Assembly (NCBI GenBank): GCA_030681675.1
Contig: JAUXRP010000034.1
Location: forward strand, 1-54,432
DNA from: Candidatus Planktophila sp.
Lineage (GTDB): Bacteria > Actinomycetota > Actinomycetes > Nanopelagicales > Nanopelagicaceae
Length of the DNA: 54,432 bases
Direction: 5' to 3'
Shown: positions 32,467-41,677 of the stretch, piece by piece
How positions within the stretch are numbered: position 1 is the stretch's first letter
Layout of the letters: the number at the start of each line of letters is the position of its first letter
The notes under the pieces: generated by a model
The model's database searches: none
Seen by the model: the letters and a program-made list of their open reading frames with translations, nothing else
Told to the model about the DNA's origin: nothing
Program-made: the position numbers and the translations under genes

Positions 32467-34422
32467 TTAGTCGCGCTCTTTAACTCGGATCGCAACTTGG
32501 ACTGGGGTGCCTGGGAATCCAAACTCCTCGCGAAGTCGGCGCTCAATAAAGCGCCGATATGAGGCCTCAATCCAGCCACTTGAAAAGACCACAAACTTAG
32601 GAGGGGCGATTCCGGCCTGAGTGGCGTAGTAAATTTTCGGCTGTTTACCACCACGCACCGGTGGCGGAGTTGTTCCAATGAGTGCACCTAAGAATGAATT
32701 GAGTTTTGCCGTTGGAACACGGCGCTCCCAACTATCTAAAGCAGTTCGAATAGCTGGAGCTAAACGATCTCGATGCCAACCGGTCTTAGCTGCCACATTG
32801 ACACGTTGGGCCCACTCAACTTGATCTAAATGTCTATCAACTTCTCGATCTAACTGATCGCGGCGATCCTCATCTACTAAATCCCATTTGTTCATAACAA
32901 TCACCATCGCCTTACCGGCCTCTTCAACCATCGTGATGACTCGTAAATCTTGCTCAGTGATTGGTTCTGATGCATCTAGAACGACAACTGCAACTTCACA
33001 GCGCTCTAGTGCGCTCTGTGTTCGAAGTGAGGCGTAGTAATCAGTACCCGATGCTTGGTTAGCTCGCTTCTTCAAACCTGCAGTGTCGATAAATCGCCAG
33101 GTCGACCCGCCAAACTCAATTAACTCATCGACTGGATCGCGCGTTGTACCTGCAACCTCATCGACAATTGACCGGTTCTCCCCCGCCAAAGCATTCAGAA
33201 GTGAAGACTTGCCAACGTTAGGACGTCCAATCAATGCAACTTTTCGATAGCCATCTTGAGTTTGTGCTCCACCGACCTCTGGAAGCTCAGCGACTATACG
33301 ATCGAGCAAATCTCCACTGCCTCGACCATGCAGCGCAGATACAAAGTACGGCTCTCCAAGACCTAAACTCCACAGACCGTGAGCTTCGCTCTCTTCTCGT
33401 TCACCATCGACTTTATTGCCAATTAATATTAAAGGTTTCTTAGCTTTGCGTAGACGTTGAACCAAGATGTCATCCTCATCTAACGCTCCAACTTGAGCAT
33501 CAACAACGAAAGCTAAAACATCGGCTTCTTCCATTGCAATCTCAGCACCGGCACTTACTTGAATTGAAATACCATCGGGCTTTGCCTCCCAACCGCCAGT
33601 ATCCATAACAATGAATCTGCGTCCGCCCCATTCACACTCATACTGAACACGATCACGTGTTACACCTGGCGTATCCTCAACGATAGCTTCGCGACGACCG
33701 ATAAAACGGTTAATTAACGTTGATTTTCCTACATTTGGACGACCTAAAATTGCAACGATAGGTAATCCGAGCAAAGAGCGCTGGCGAAGTAACTCCCAGA
33801 TTCTCTCAATTGTTTCTTCAATAGTCAGAAGGGTAGAGTCAATCTGAACACTATCTGTCGCCATAACAAAGGGTGAGGCTTCGCGAGTTGAGTCGGCTAC
33901 ATCTCGTGAATCTAAGGAGCTACGAACATCAACATCTTTATCCTGCGTTTCAATCTCTCGTCGCTGCGCCCTCGCATCTAAATCGGCGGTCAAAAAAATT
34001 TTTAACGCAGCATCAGGTGCAATAACCGTTGCAATGTCACGACCTTCTACGACGATTCCTTTTTCCGCGCGATCTATGATGGTGCGTTGAATTGTAAAAA
34101 GCTCATGCCGAATCTGTGGCATTGCGCTGATTCTGCTGACGTTTTCTGTAACTGAACTTCCACGAATTGCATGCGTAATTTGAGTATCACCTGCAAATAC
34201 TTGTGGATCTAGAGGATCTGATACAAAACGAATTGGATCACGCTTGAGCGCCAGAACAATCTCCTGGGCGCTCTCCAACTTATTTTCCAGAGCTAACCAG
34301 GTTACGGCTCGGTAGAGTGCGCCTGTATCTAAATAATTCCAGCCGGCACGAACTGCAATTGCTCTTGATGTACTTGACTTACCTGCCCCACTCGGGCCAT
34401 CCATTGCAACGACTACGCCCAT
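32467..34422 (-). CDS. cmk-der: Fused cytidylate kinase / GTPase Der
   Basis: One 651-residue chain. Residues 1-215 are cytidylate kinase ([34 protein letters not shown]), which phosphorylates CMP/dCMP. Residues about 220-651 are the double-GTPase Der/EngA: G1 motifs GRPNVGKST and [13 protein letters not shown] and DTAG switch motifs, NKVD and NKWD, and a C-terminal KH-like domain ([16 protein letters not shown]), needed for 50S ribosome assembly. The fusion is known in several actinobacteria, where the separate genes are otherwise adjacent (Rv1712-Rv1713). Confidence 0.95.
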   Translation of the reverse strand: MGVVVAMDGPSGAGKSSTSRAIAVRAGWNYLDTGALYRAVTWLALENKLESAQEIVLALKRDPIRFVSDPLDPQVFAGDTQITHAIRGSSVTENVSRISAMPQIRHELFTIQRTIIDRAEKGIVVEGRDIATVIAPDAALKIFLTADLDARAQRREIETQDKDVDVRSSLDSRDVADSTREASPFVMATDSVQIDSTLLTIEETIERIWELLRQRSLLGLPIVAILGRPNVGKSTLINRFIGRREAIVEDTPGVTRDRVQYECEWGGRRFIVMDTGGWEAKPDGISIQVSAGAEIAMEEADVLAFVVDAQVGALDEDDILVQRLRKAKKPLILIGNKVDGEREESEAHGLWSLGLGEPYFVSALHGRGSGDLLDRIVAELPEVGGAQTQDGYRKVALIGRPNVGKSSLLNALAGENRSIVDEVAGTTRDPVDELIEFGGSTWRFIDTAGLKKRANQASGTDYYASLRTQSALERCEVAVVVLDASEPITEQDLRVITMVEEAGKAMVIVMNKWDLVDEDRRDQLDREVDRHLDQVEWAQRVNVAAKTGWHRDRLAPAIRTALDSWERRVPTAKLNSFLGALIGTTPPPVRGGKQPKIYYATQAGIAPPKFVVFSSGWIEASYRRFIERRLREEFGFPGTPVQVAIRVKERD

Positions 34423-34437
34423 GTGACGAGCCTACTT

Positions 34438-35490
34438 CTATTTTAGAATCGGATGAACGTTCCATCCGATCGCACTCAGATGGTTAGAGAGTGATTCTGC
34501 ATCGCGTGATGAGAGTGCAAGAGTTATGAGCGCACTTTGTTGACCAGGTGAGTGTTCTATATTTAAATCTTCAACGTTTACTGCAATTGATGCACACTCA
34601 TTAAATATTGCCGCTAACTGCCCAGGTTTATCATCGATAACAATCGGAACGTATGTATATTCGCGAGCCTTGCCACCATGCTTGCCTGGAATACGCGAAC
34701 GTTCAAATCGCCCCTTTTCAATAAAGGAGGCGATAGAAGTTTTACTCTCTAAATTTTCGAGCAGCTCTCCAAGTTCGCGATGCATACGTTGTACTAGTTC
34801 GACAATCTGCTCTCTATTTGAATAGATAATCTCGCTCCACAATTTCGGATCAGAGGCTGCTATTCGTGTGGTATCTCGAAGCCCCGCGCCAGCTAAATCC
34901 AGCCACTCGGTCGGTGCGCTTTCAAGAGAGAGTGCCAGAAGCGTTGACGTAATTTGTGGCAGATGCGAGATTGCAGCGACCGCTCGATCATGCTCCTCCG
35001 CGGGCAGAACAACCGCGCTGCCTCCAACCAGAGCGATCAGTTCACGAACGATTTCCTCTGATTCGGCAGAACATTCAGAGGTCGGAGTGATAATCCAGCT
35101 TCTGGTGGTGAAGAGATCTGCGCGAGCTGAATGTGCGCCACCAACCTCACGGCCGGCCATGGGGTGGGTTGGAACAAAGCGTGACAAAGGCAGACTGGAG
35201 TTCTTAATATGAACTATAGGTTCAGTTTTAATACTACCCACATCCATAAAGGTTGAGTTCGGGTTTAAAAGGAATTCCTTCTCTATGACTAAGGGAATCA
35301 CCTCAGTCGGAACTGCTAAGACTACGAGCTCTGGTGAATCAAGTTTTCTACCTTGCGCTAAATCATTGGCAAGGGCGGCAGTCGATGCATCGATATCTAC
35401 TAATTCAACGCCTACTCCCCGGGCATTGAGCGCTAAAGCTATAGATGTGCCAATTAAACCTGCACCAACTATGCGTACTTGAGAGAGCAT
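34438..35490 (-). CDS. tyrA: Prephenate dehydrogenase with ACT domain
   Basis: NAD-dependent conversion of prephenate to 4-hydroxyphenylpyruvate in tyrosine synthesis. Rossmann start VRIVGAGLIGTSIALAL, the PTHPMAGREVGGAHSA substrate motif, and a C-terminal ACT domain (VPIVIDDKPGQLAAIFNECASIAVNVEDLNIEH) for tyrosine feedback. Length 350. It directly follows aroH, sharing one base, so prephenate formation and use are coupled. Confidence 0.93.
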   Translation of the reverse strand: MLSQVRIVGAGLIGTSIALALNARGVGVELVDIDASTAALANDLAQGRKLDSPELVVLAVPTEVIPLVIEKEFLLNPNSTFMDVGSIKTEPIVHIKNSSLPLSRFVPTHPMAGREVGGAHSARADLFTTRSWIITPTSECSAESEEIVRELIALVGGSAVVLPAEEHDRAVAAISHLPQITSTLLALSLESAPTEWLDLAGAGLRDTTRIAASDPKLWSEIIYSNREQIVELVQRMHRELGELLENLESKTSIASFIEKGRFERSRIPGKHGGKAREYTYVPIVIDDKPGQLAAIFNECASIAVNVEDLNIEHSPGQQSALITLALSSRDAESLSNHLSAIGWNVHPILK

Positions 35491-35852
35491 TACTGTGCGA
35501 TATCTCGGCGCAGAGACTGCGCTGCATGAAGATAAACGTGGCTAATCTGATCTGGAGTAATGCTACTTTCAGCGTGGAGCATGACACGGATCGTTCGTTC
35601 AAGAGCACCCGGGACATCGACCTCTACTGCACCAATTAAAGGCACGGATTCAAAACCGATCTCTCTGCATGCCGCTGCTGGAAAGGCGGCCGTCAAATCT
35701 GGTGTCGATGTGAAAATTACTGAAATCACTGAACTAGGTGTAAGTGAGTTAGCGCGCATCATCGCGGAGATGAGCTCCTTAACTCCAGCGCTTATAGCTT
35801 CAACGGTGTTTGCACTGATTTGGGTCGCACCACGCATTGCTCTCACTGACAT
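35490..35852 (-). CDS. aroH: Monofunctional chorismate mutase, AroH type
   Basis: Converts chorismate to prephenate. The 120-residue trimeric AroH fold is recognised from VRAMRGATQISANT, FTSTPDLTAAFPA and the C-terminal RVMLHAESSI ... HVYLHAAQSLRRD. It supplies TyrA, encoded immediately downstream. The upstream gap of 270 bases contains the promoter for the aroH-tyrA-cmk-der-pgsA group and a cluster of repeated motifs. Confidence 0.92.
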   Translation of the reverse strand: MSVRAMRGATQISANTVEAISAGVKELISAMMRANSLTPSSVISVIFTSTPDLTAAFPAAACREIGFESVPLIGAVEVDVPGALERTIRVMLHAESSITPDQISHVYLHAAQSLRRDIAQ

Positions 35853-35921
35853 GGGATAAGGGTACCTTTCATCTCTACTTTTCGTAAAAGTTCTATACTC
35901 AATTAAGTGTTTAGTAACTTT

Positions 35922-36108
35922 GTCGATATAACCGTTTTACTACTTTTGCGATCGGCCTTGGTCGATCAACGAGAACCTCAACAGTTTTGAGGAGTATCGA
36001 TATATTGATAATTCATGCGCTTGACCTCCGCTTTTAAAGTCGATATATCGGTTAACCAAAAGTCTTATGTCGATATATCTATATAACGCTATATTCACCT
36101 ATATCGAT
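35922..36108. repeat. Cluster of TCGATATA-type repeats
   Basis: Five related sites lie in the gap between rluB and aroH: GTCGATATA (35922-35930), TATCGATATATTGATA (about 35995-36010), GTCGATATATCG (36039-36050, containing the 10-bp palindrome CGATATATCG), GTCGATATATC (36069-36079) and TATCGAT (36102-36108). A further inverted repeat GATCGGCC-TT-GGTCGATC spans 35950-35967. The composition is much more AT-rich than the neighbours. Such clustering suggests a multi-site operator upstream of aroH, but no matching regulator is known to me. Confidence 0.6.
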
Positions 36109-36122
36109 TTATCGTTATGTCT

Positions 36123-36836
36123 CTATAGCCCTAAGACGTTTCGTAGATTTGTCAATTCACCTGAGTTCAAATCCCTCCATCTCCCCTCAGGGGTATCCCC
36201 AAGTGAGATTGGGCCAAAGCGTGTCCGGATCAACCGCAGCACATCAATATCGACGGCCTCCATGAGACGGCGAATAATGTGATATCGACCCTCGTGGATA
36301 ACCACCTCAATCCATCTGGCCGAAAGCTCTTTAAACTCTAAAACTCGACCCATTCCATCTTCTAATTCAACACCTTTAAGAAGAGTTTTGTCGACTCCAC
36401 TAGGCAGCTTTCCGTCGTATTCAATAATGTAGGTCTTTTCCAAGCCAAAGGATGGATGTGTGGCTCTAAATGTTAAATCTCCATCATTAGTTAAAAGAAT
36501 GAGACCCTCAGAATCCTTATCAAGGCGTCCAACGTGGAATAAGCGCTCTCGTCGAAGATCTATAAAATCACTCAGTGAGGGTCGTCCATCAGGGTCGTAC
36601 ATGGTAGACAAAACACCCTTAGGTTTATGAAGTGCTAGGTAACTCTTAGTCAATGAACGCTTAATTGTCTCACCATCCACTGCTACTTCAACCTTTTCTG
36701 GGTCGAATTTAGAGCCCATTGCTCTTACTGCGATTCCATCGACTGTCACTCGCCCAGATTCAATGAGCTCATCCGCACCGCGACGACTTGTGATACCTGC
36801 ATCAGCGATAATCTTATTGAGGCGCATTTCGCCCAT
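36123..36836 (-). CDS. rluB: 23S rRNA pseudouridine synthase, RluB/RsuA type
   Basis: Modifies a uridine in rRNA. N-terminal S4 domain (MRLNKIIADAGITSRRGADELI) and catalytic domain with the nucleophile Asp in GRLDKDSEGLILLTNDG; the C-terminal KELSARWIEVVIHEGRYHIIRRL motif is typical. Length 237. It lies between scpB and aroH as in Rv1710-Rv1712. RluB and RsuA cannot be separated safely by eye. Confidence 0.92.
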   Translation of the reverse strand: MGEMRLNKIIADAGITSRRGADELIESGRVTVDGIAVRAMGSKFDPEKVEVAVDGETIKRSLTKSYLALHKPKGVLSTMYDPDGRPSLSDFIDLRRERLFHVGRLDKDSEGLILLTNDGDLTFRATHPSFGLEKTYIIEYDGKLPSGVDKTLLKGVELEDGMGRVLEFKELSARWIEVVIHEGRYHIIRRLMEAVDIDVLRLIRTRFGPISLGDTPEGRWRDLNSGELTNLRNVLGL

Positions 36837-36876
36837 GGCTGTCTCCCGACTGTCGATGGCAAGAGTAGCGTGATGT

Positions 36877-37428
36877 CTACTCTGTTAGCGAATCGAGGAT
36901 ATCGTCTAACGCCTCAAGATTTGGCAGGTATGGCGCTAAGGCGGGTAGATCATCGAGCGAGTTCAAGCCTAATCTCTCAAGAAAGAAGCTCGTCGTCCGG
37001 TATAAAATCGCTCCAGTCTCATGCTCTAGCCCTGACTCTTCGACCAAACCTCTGGTTATAAGTGTCTTCATTACCGCCTCCACGTTCACTCCGCGTATAG
37101 CAGAGACCCTTGCACGGGAGACTGGCTGGCGATAGGCGACCACTGAAAGCGTCTCAAGGGCGGCTTGAGTCAGACGTGACTGCTGCCCATCGAGTACAAA
37201 TCGCTCAACTACACCGGCTAAATCTGGGTGACTATAGAAGCGCCATCCCCCACCAATCTTCTTTAAGGCAAAGCCGCGATCTTCATAGCTCTGGCATAAG
37301 TTAGCTAAAGCTACTTCAATCTCATCGACGGTGCGCTCAAGAACTTGCGCTAGCGTGAGCTCGGTAACGGGTTCATCAACGACCATCAAAATCGCTTCGA
37401 TTGAACGTTCAACTTCACCATTAGACAT
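36877..37428 (-). CDS. scpB: Condensin subunit ScpB
   Basis: Kleisin-interacting winged-helix protein of the SMC-ScpAB condensin, needed for chromosome segregation. IEAILMVVDEPVTELTLAQVL and LSVVAYRQPVSRARVSAIRGVNVEAVMKTLITRGLVEE are diagnostic. I use the ATG at 37428, which overlaps the scpA stop by eight bases; an upstream frame extends further into scpA without support. Confidence 0.93.
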   Translation of the reverse strand: MSNGEVERSIEAILMVVDEPVTELTLAQVLERTVDEIEVALANLCQSYEDRGFALKKIGGGWRFYSHPDLAGVVERFVLDGQQSRLTQAALETLSVVAYRQPVSRARVSAIRGVNVEAVMKTLITRGLVEESGLEHETGAILYRTTSFFLERLGLNSLDDLPALAPYLPNLEALDDILDSLTE

Positions 37429-38296
37429 TTTCACTACTTTCCGACTCTCCATCTAGATCAAGAACAACTGGAATATCAAACTCATCACTCACTTCAACCT
37501 CACCAGACAGCGAGCCCGTCCACGAAATCTGCAATTCACCCATTGCTACCACCTGATTAAAGCGCACAACCCCCTGACGATAGAGATCCAGGAGTGCTAA
37601 AAAGCGGGCAACCACAACGGTCATAGTATCGGTATCGGCGATAAGAGTTCTGAAAGAGAGTGTAGTTGAGCGCCTCAAAGCCTCTACTACACCTTTAGAC
37701 TCTTCGGCGACGTTGACTACCGTATGGTGCAGATGCGCCACGCTAACAACCGGTGCGCTCTTTGGAGTAAGTACACGCTCTGCAATAGCTGCAAATCGGG
37801 AGGCGCCGACACCGATTAATACCTCGGGCAGTAAGGCGCTCAAAGCAGGTTCTAGGGCGACAACGCGAGCAAATGACTTATCGGCCATGGCTATACGCTG
37901 CGCAAAAGTTGCAGCGATCTCTTTAAATGCGCGATATTGAAGAAGGCGAGCAAAGAGGATATCTCTCGCCTCTAAGAGGGCTAGATCCTCTTCATCATCG
38001 ATCTCACCGCTTGGCAGAAGTCTGGCAGCTTTAAGGTCGAGCAGAGTTGCGGCAACAACGAGAAACTCAGTGGCCTGGTCCAAGCGCCAACCCTCGCCAC
38101 TGAGTTCGAGGCCGCGGATAAATGAGATGAACTCATCGGTGACGATGCTCAAGGAGATTTCAGTGATATCCATTCTGTGGCGTGAAATTAGTTGGAGCAA
38201 GAGATCGAAAGGGCCATCGAAGTTTTCAAGATGAACCGAAAAAGCACCGCTGCTAGCGGCATTCACATCGGTCGACTCATCCATTGAAATTTCCAT
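37421..38296 (-). CDS. scpA: Condensin kleisin subunit ScpA
   Basis: Bridges the SMC heads in bacterial condensin. The N-terminal FSVHLENFDGPFDLLLQLISRHRMDITEI and LVVAATLLDLKAARLLP are characteristic; the C-terminal winged helix (FLALLDLYRQGVVRFNQVVAMGELQISW) binds SMC. Length 291. Divergent from parA with an 79-bp gap that must hold both promoters. Confidence 0.94.
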   Translation of the reverse strand: MEISMDESTDVNAASSGAFSVHLENFDGPFDLLLQLISRHRMDITEISLSIVTDEFISFIRGLELSGEGWRLDQATEFLVVAATLLDLKAARLLPSGEIDDEEDLALLEARDILFARLLQYRAFKEIAATFAQRIAMADKSFARVVALEPALSALLPEVLIGVGASRFAAIAERVLTPKSAPVVSVAHLHHTVVNVAEESKGVVEALRRSTTLSFRTLIADTDTMTVVVARFLALLDLYRQGVVRFNQVVAMGELQISWTGSLSGEVEVSDEFDIPVVLDLDGESESSENV

Positions 38297-38375
38297 AGAG
38301 GCACCCTACTTCACAGTTGCCCCAACTCTGTGTAAGGCGTAGGCTCCCTCAAATATCAAGAAAGAGGTTTGACGT

Positions 38376-39260
38376 TTGAGCGCTAAATCGACAATTCGAG
38401 AAGAGATCTCCACTACCTCAACGCTTCTAGGTAAAAAAGCCCTGAACTTTCCCATTCCAACCGCGATTAGCGATCATGGAGGCGCGAAAGTTATAGCTGT
38501 CTTTAATCAAAAAGGTGGTGTTGGAAAGACAACGACAACCATCAATCTAGGAGCGGCTTTGGCTGAGTTTGGTCGACGAGTGCTGCTCGTTGATTTTGAC
38601 CCACAGGGCGGCTTATCTCTTGGTCTCGGTGTTAATGCACACTCTCTTCCACTAGAGCAGACCGTGTACTACGCCCTTATGACCCCTACAGCGGCAATAG
38701 ATACGATTATTTTGAAATCCTCAGTCGCTGGTTTGGATTTCTTACCTGCTAACCGCGATCTTGGAACTGCCGAAACAACACTCGGCGCTGAAATCGGTGG
38801 ACAGCAGTATTTAAAACGCGCCTTAACATCGCTGCGCGATTACTACGATGTTATTTTAATCGACTGCCAGCCAACAATGGGCCAGTTGACTATCAACGCA
38901 CTCGTTGCAGCCGATGAAGTCATCGTGCCACTTCAATGCGAGTACTTTGCCCTTCATGGATTTATTGAACTCAAAGGAAATCTCGATAAAGTTAAGACTT
39001 TTCTCAATCCAAATCTAACTCTCATCGGAATTCTCGCAACAATGTATGACAAAAAAACTTCGCATAATCGACAGGTTTTAGAAAGAATTCTTGAGCAGTT
39101 CCCTGCCGATGTCTTTGAAACAATCATTGCAAAGACGATTCGATTTCCAGAAACAACGGTCGTCGGCGAACCGATTACTACATATGCCTCATCATCTGAT
39201 GGCGCGGCATCGTATCGACGACTAGCACGTGAACTAATCTTCCGAGGAGGCGCACGATGA
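38376..39260 (+). CDS. ParA-family ATPase
   Basis: A deviant Walker A ATPase: FNQKGGVGKTTTTINLGAALA (Lys46 and Lys51), LVDFDPQGG and LIDCQPTMGQLT. It is the Rv1708-like ParA beside scpAB, distinct from the origin-proximal ParA. It starts with TTG, with AGAGG eight bases upstream. It overlaps the next gene by ATGA. The role is probably in positioning cellular cargo or chromosome segregation; its partner would be the following protein. Confidence 0.9.
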   Translation: MSAKSTIREEISTTSTLLGKKALNFPIPTAISDHGGAKVIAVFNQKGGVGKTTTTINLGAALAEFGRRVLLVDFDPQGGLSLGLGVNAHSLPLEQTVYYALMTPTAAIDTIILKSSVAGLDFLPANRDLGTAETTLGAEIGGQQYLKRALTSLRDYYDVILIDCQPTMGQLTINALVAADEVIVPLQCEYFALHGFIELKGNLDKVKTFLNPNLTLIGILATMYDKKTSHNRQVLERILEQFPADVFETIIAKTIRFPETTVVGEPITTYASSSDGAASYRRLARELIFRGGAR

Positions 39261-39667
39261 CCCGCAGAGCAAATCTTCCAGGTGCCGATGAGCTATTTCG
39301 CTCAACAACCCCTGCTTTAACATCAGTACCTACATCTAGTGAGGTCGGCGCACCACTTGTGCCACCCACTATCGCTACTCCAAAAGCGCCTTCGGTAAAT
39401 AAAGGCGTCCGCTCAATAGCCAGACGGCGAGTAACAACCGTTGATCGCTCCCCTTCAGGTCGCGAACGCCATGATGAAAAAATTACCGTCTATCTATCTC
39501 CCGATGAGCTCTTTGATTTAGATCAAGCACGTTTACTGTTGCGGGGAGATTTAGGTTTAGCTGCAGATCGCGGAAGAATAGTTCGCGAATCCATTGCGGT
39601 CATTATCGCCGATCTTGAAGCAAAAGGTGATCAGAGTATTTTAGCTCGCAGACTTCGAGGTCTATAA
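39257..39667 (+). CDS. ParA-linked small DNA-binding-like protein
   Basis: 136 residues: a Pro/Thr/Ser-rich, basic N-terminal half (about 1-72) and a C-terminal segment EKITVYLSPDELFDLDQARLLLRGDLGLAADRGRIVRESIAVIIADL, with a short strand followed by two helices like a ribbon-helix-helix protein. Translationally coupled to the ParA ATPase (ATGA). It probably acts as the ParB/CopG-like partner; not proven by sequence. It is conserved in this position in other actinobacteria as far as I recall. Confidence 0.75.
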   Translation: MTRRANLPGADELFRSTTPALTSVPTSSEVGAPLVPPTIATPKAPSVNKGVRSIARRRVTTVDRSPSGRERHDEKITVYLSPDELFDLDQARLLLRGDLGLAADRGRIVRESIAVIIADLEAKGDQSILARRLRGL

Positions 39668-39676
39668 ATACATTAC

Positions 39677-40600
39677 TTATGCGCGAGGGTGCGCCATCGC
39701 ATAACTCTCGCGCACTCTATCGATCGTAATCAACGTATAAATCTGCGTTGTAGTCACCGATGCATGACCTAGCAGTTCTTGAACTACTCGGATATCTGCA
39801 CCTCCATCTAAGAGATGCGTGGCGTATGAGTGTCTAAAGACATGGGGCGTAACTCTTTGGGTAATTCCCGCCGACTCTGCCGCTTTTAATACAATATTCC
39901 ATGCCGATTGCCTAGTAATGCGTCCTCCACGTGAGTTGAGAAATAGCGCTGAGTTAACTTTTGAACTCTTTGATGCAAGCTCTGGACGAATACGTGTTTT
40001 GTATTCATCGATGGCTTTAGTTGCAAAAGCACCTAAAGGAACAACTCTCTCTTTTCCTCCTTTTCCACGGAGTTTGAGCGTAGTGATTTCGCCCTCTGCA
40101 CTTTCTACCAAAGAGATATCACCCACATTGATTCCAATGAGTTCACTTACTCGTGCACCGCTGCTATAGAGAAGTTCGACCATTGTTTGATCGCGCAGAG
40201 TGATTGGCTGACCTTCATGCAAGGCTGCATCGATTAATTTAATAATATCCTCAACGCTGAGTGCCTTTGGAAGCCTTCTTGTCGCTTTACTACTTTCAAT
40301 CTCCAGCGTCGGGTCGGCAAAACCATGCTCCAACTGCAGATATTTAAAAAAGCTGCGAAGCGTTGATTCAATGCGATTGATACTTGCCGCGGCGAGTTTG
40401 GCGTTTTTCAAATCCACTATAAACTCGGTGATCTTCATCGAATCTATATCTTCGACATCGCTTGAACTTAAGAAGTCCGAGAGTTTACTTAAATCACGGC
40501 GATATGCCGCTACTGAGTTAACGGCTAATCCTCGCTCAATCGAAACGTGATTGAGAAATGACTGCGCTAGTGCATCAAAATTTAATGTATTCATACCCAT
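39677..40600 (-). CDS. xerD: Site-specific tyrosine recombinase XerD
   Basis: Resolves chromosome dimers at dif with XerC under FtsK control. All catalytic residues are present: Arg150 (SGARVSEL), Lys180 (RGKGGKERVVPLG), His253 and Arg256 (HVFRHSYATHLLDGGADIRVVQ), His279 and Tyr288 (LLGHASVTTTQIYT). The 307-residue length and neighbourhood (Rv1701 order) identify XerD rather than XerC. Its start overlaps the ald stop. It is the likely integrase for the filamentous prophage at dif 13 kb away. Confidence 0.92.
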   Translation of the reverse strand: MGMNTLNFDALAQSFLNHVSIERGLAVNSVAAYRRDLSKLSDFLSSSDVEDIDSMKITEFIVDLKNAKLAAASINRIESTLRSFFKYLQLEHGFADPTLEIESSKATRRLPKALSVEDIIKLIDAALHEGQPITLRDQTMVELLYSSGARVSELIGINVGDISLVESAEGEITTLKLRGKGGKERVVPLGAFATKAIDEYKTRIRPELASKSSKVNSALFLNSRGGRITRQSAWNIVLKAAESAGITQRVTPHVFRHSYATHLLDGGADIRVVQELLGHASVTTTQIYTLITIDRVRESYAMAHPRA

Positions 40601-41672
40601 GAGCCTGGGCTACAGCCTCGTAGTAAATCTGACCATTATGAACATTTAATCCCCTTGCAAGATTGGAATCTTTTTCACATGCGGTTTTCCAGCCATATTT
40701 AGCGATGGATAAGGCATATGGCAACGTTGCATTGGTGAGAGCGTAGGTGGAAGTTACTGGGACTGCCCCTGGCATATTTGCAACGCAGTAGAAAACCGAT
40801 CCATGAACTGAGAATGTTGGATCTGCATGTGTTGTCGGACGACTATCTTCAAAACATCCACCCTGATCAATTGCAATATCGACTAAAACTGAACCCTGCT
40901 TCATGGTTTTAACTAATGCGTTAGAAATTAATTTTGGTGCTCTTGCGCCGTGGATAAGAACGGCGCCGATCACTAAATCAGCGGTCCGTACTTCACGTTC
41001 AATTGCATGTAGTGAAGACATGAGCGTTTTAATTCTTCCATTGTAAGCAGAATCAATGTACTGCAAACGAGAAATGGAGCGATCTAAAATCGTGACATCT
41101 GCGCCAAGCCCAACTGCCATAACGGCAGCATTCAAACCGGCCGTTCCGCCGCCAATCACAACAACATGTGCAGGTGATACTCCGGGCACACCACCTAGTA
41201 GAACTCCGCGGCCGCCGTTAGGCCGTTGCAAAGTGCTTGCTCCCACTTGAGTAGCTAATCGTCCAGCGACCTCACTCATAGGTGAAAGCAATGGAAGTGT
41301 GCCATTTACTTCAACGGTCTCATATGCAATGGCCGTTATCTTGCTAGCAATTAATGCTTCAGTGCACGGGCGAGATGCCGCCAAGTGGAGATAGGTAAAG
41401 AGAGTTTGGTCTTGATGCATTTTCAGATACTCAGCCTCAATCGGCTCTTTCACCTTGAGAATTAAATCAGCAGAACTCCACACGCCATCACTATCGCTCA
41501 CAATTTTTGCACCGGCTGCTATGAAATCCTGATTGAGAATGGCAGAGCCCACACCTGCTCCATCTTCGATAATTACCGAATGACCTGCGGACACAAACTC
41601 ACTCACACCCTCGGGAGTAATTGCAACACGAGATTCGTGAACTTTGATCTCTTTCGGTACTCCAACAATCAT
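40575..41672 (-). CDS. ald: Alanine dehydrogenase
   Basis: NAD-dependent oxidative deamination of alanine to pyruvate, reversible. N-terminal GVPKEIKVHESRVAITPEGV with the pyruvate-binding Arg and Lys, the SADLILKVKEP loop, and the nucleotide loop VVIGGGTAGLNAAVMAVGLGADVTILD. Length 365. Located between xerD and pyrG. Confidence 0.95.
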   Translation of the reverse strand: MIVGVPKEIKVHESRVAITPEGVSEFVSAGHSVIIEDGAGVGSAILNQDFIAAGAKIVSDSDGVWSSADLILKVKEPIEAEYLKMHQDQTLFTYLHLAASRPCTEALIASKITAIAYETVEVNGTLPLLSPMSEVAGRLATQVGASTLQRPNGGRGVLLGGVPGVSPAHVVVIGGGTAGLNAAVMAVGLGADVTILDRSISRLQYIDSAYNGRIKTLMSSLHAIEREVRTADLVIGAVLIHGARAPKLISNALVKTMKQGSVLVDIAIDQGGCFEDSRPTTHADPTFSVHGSVFYCVANMPGAVPVTSTYALTNATLPYALSIAKYGWKTACEKDSNLARGLNVHNGQIYYEAVAQAHGYEYIKF

Positions 41673-41677
41673 ATGAA

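Noticed and set aside
36067-36282. Plus-strand 71-codon frame at the end of rluB
   Set aside because: Mostly antisense to rluB and begins in the repeat cluster; no ribosome site.
39677-40600. XerD gene as a prophage integrase
   Set aside because: It is in the conserved host order (pyrG-ald-xerD-parA-scpAB), 13 kb outside the att repeats.
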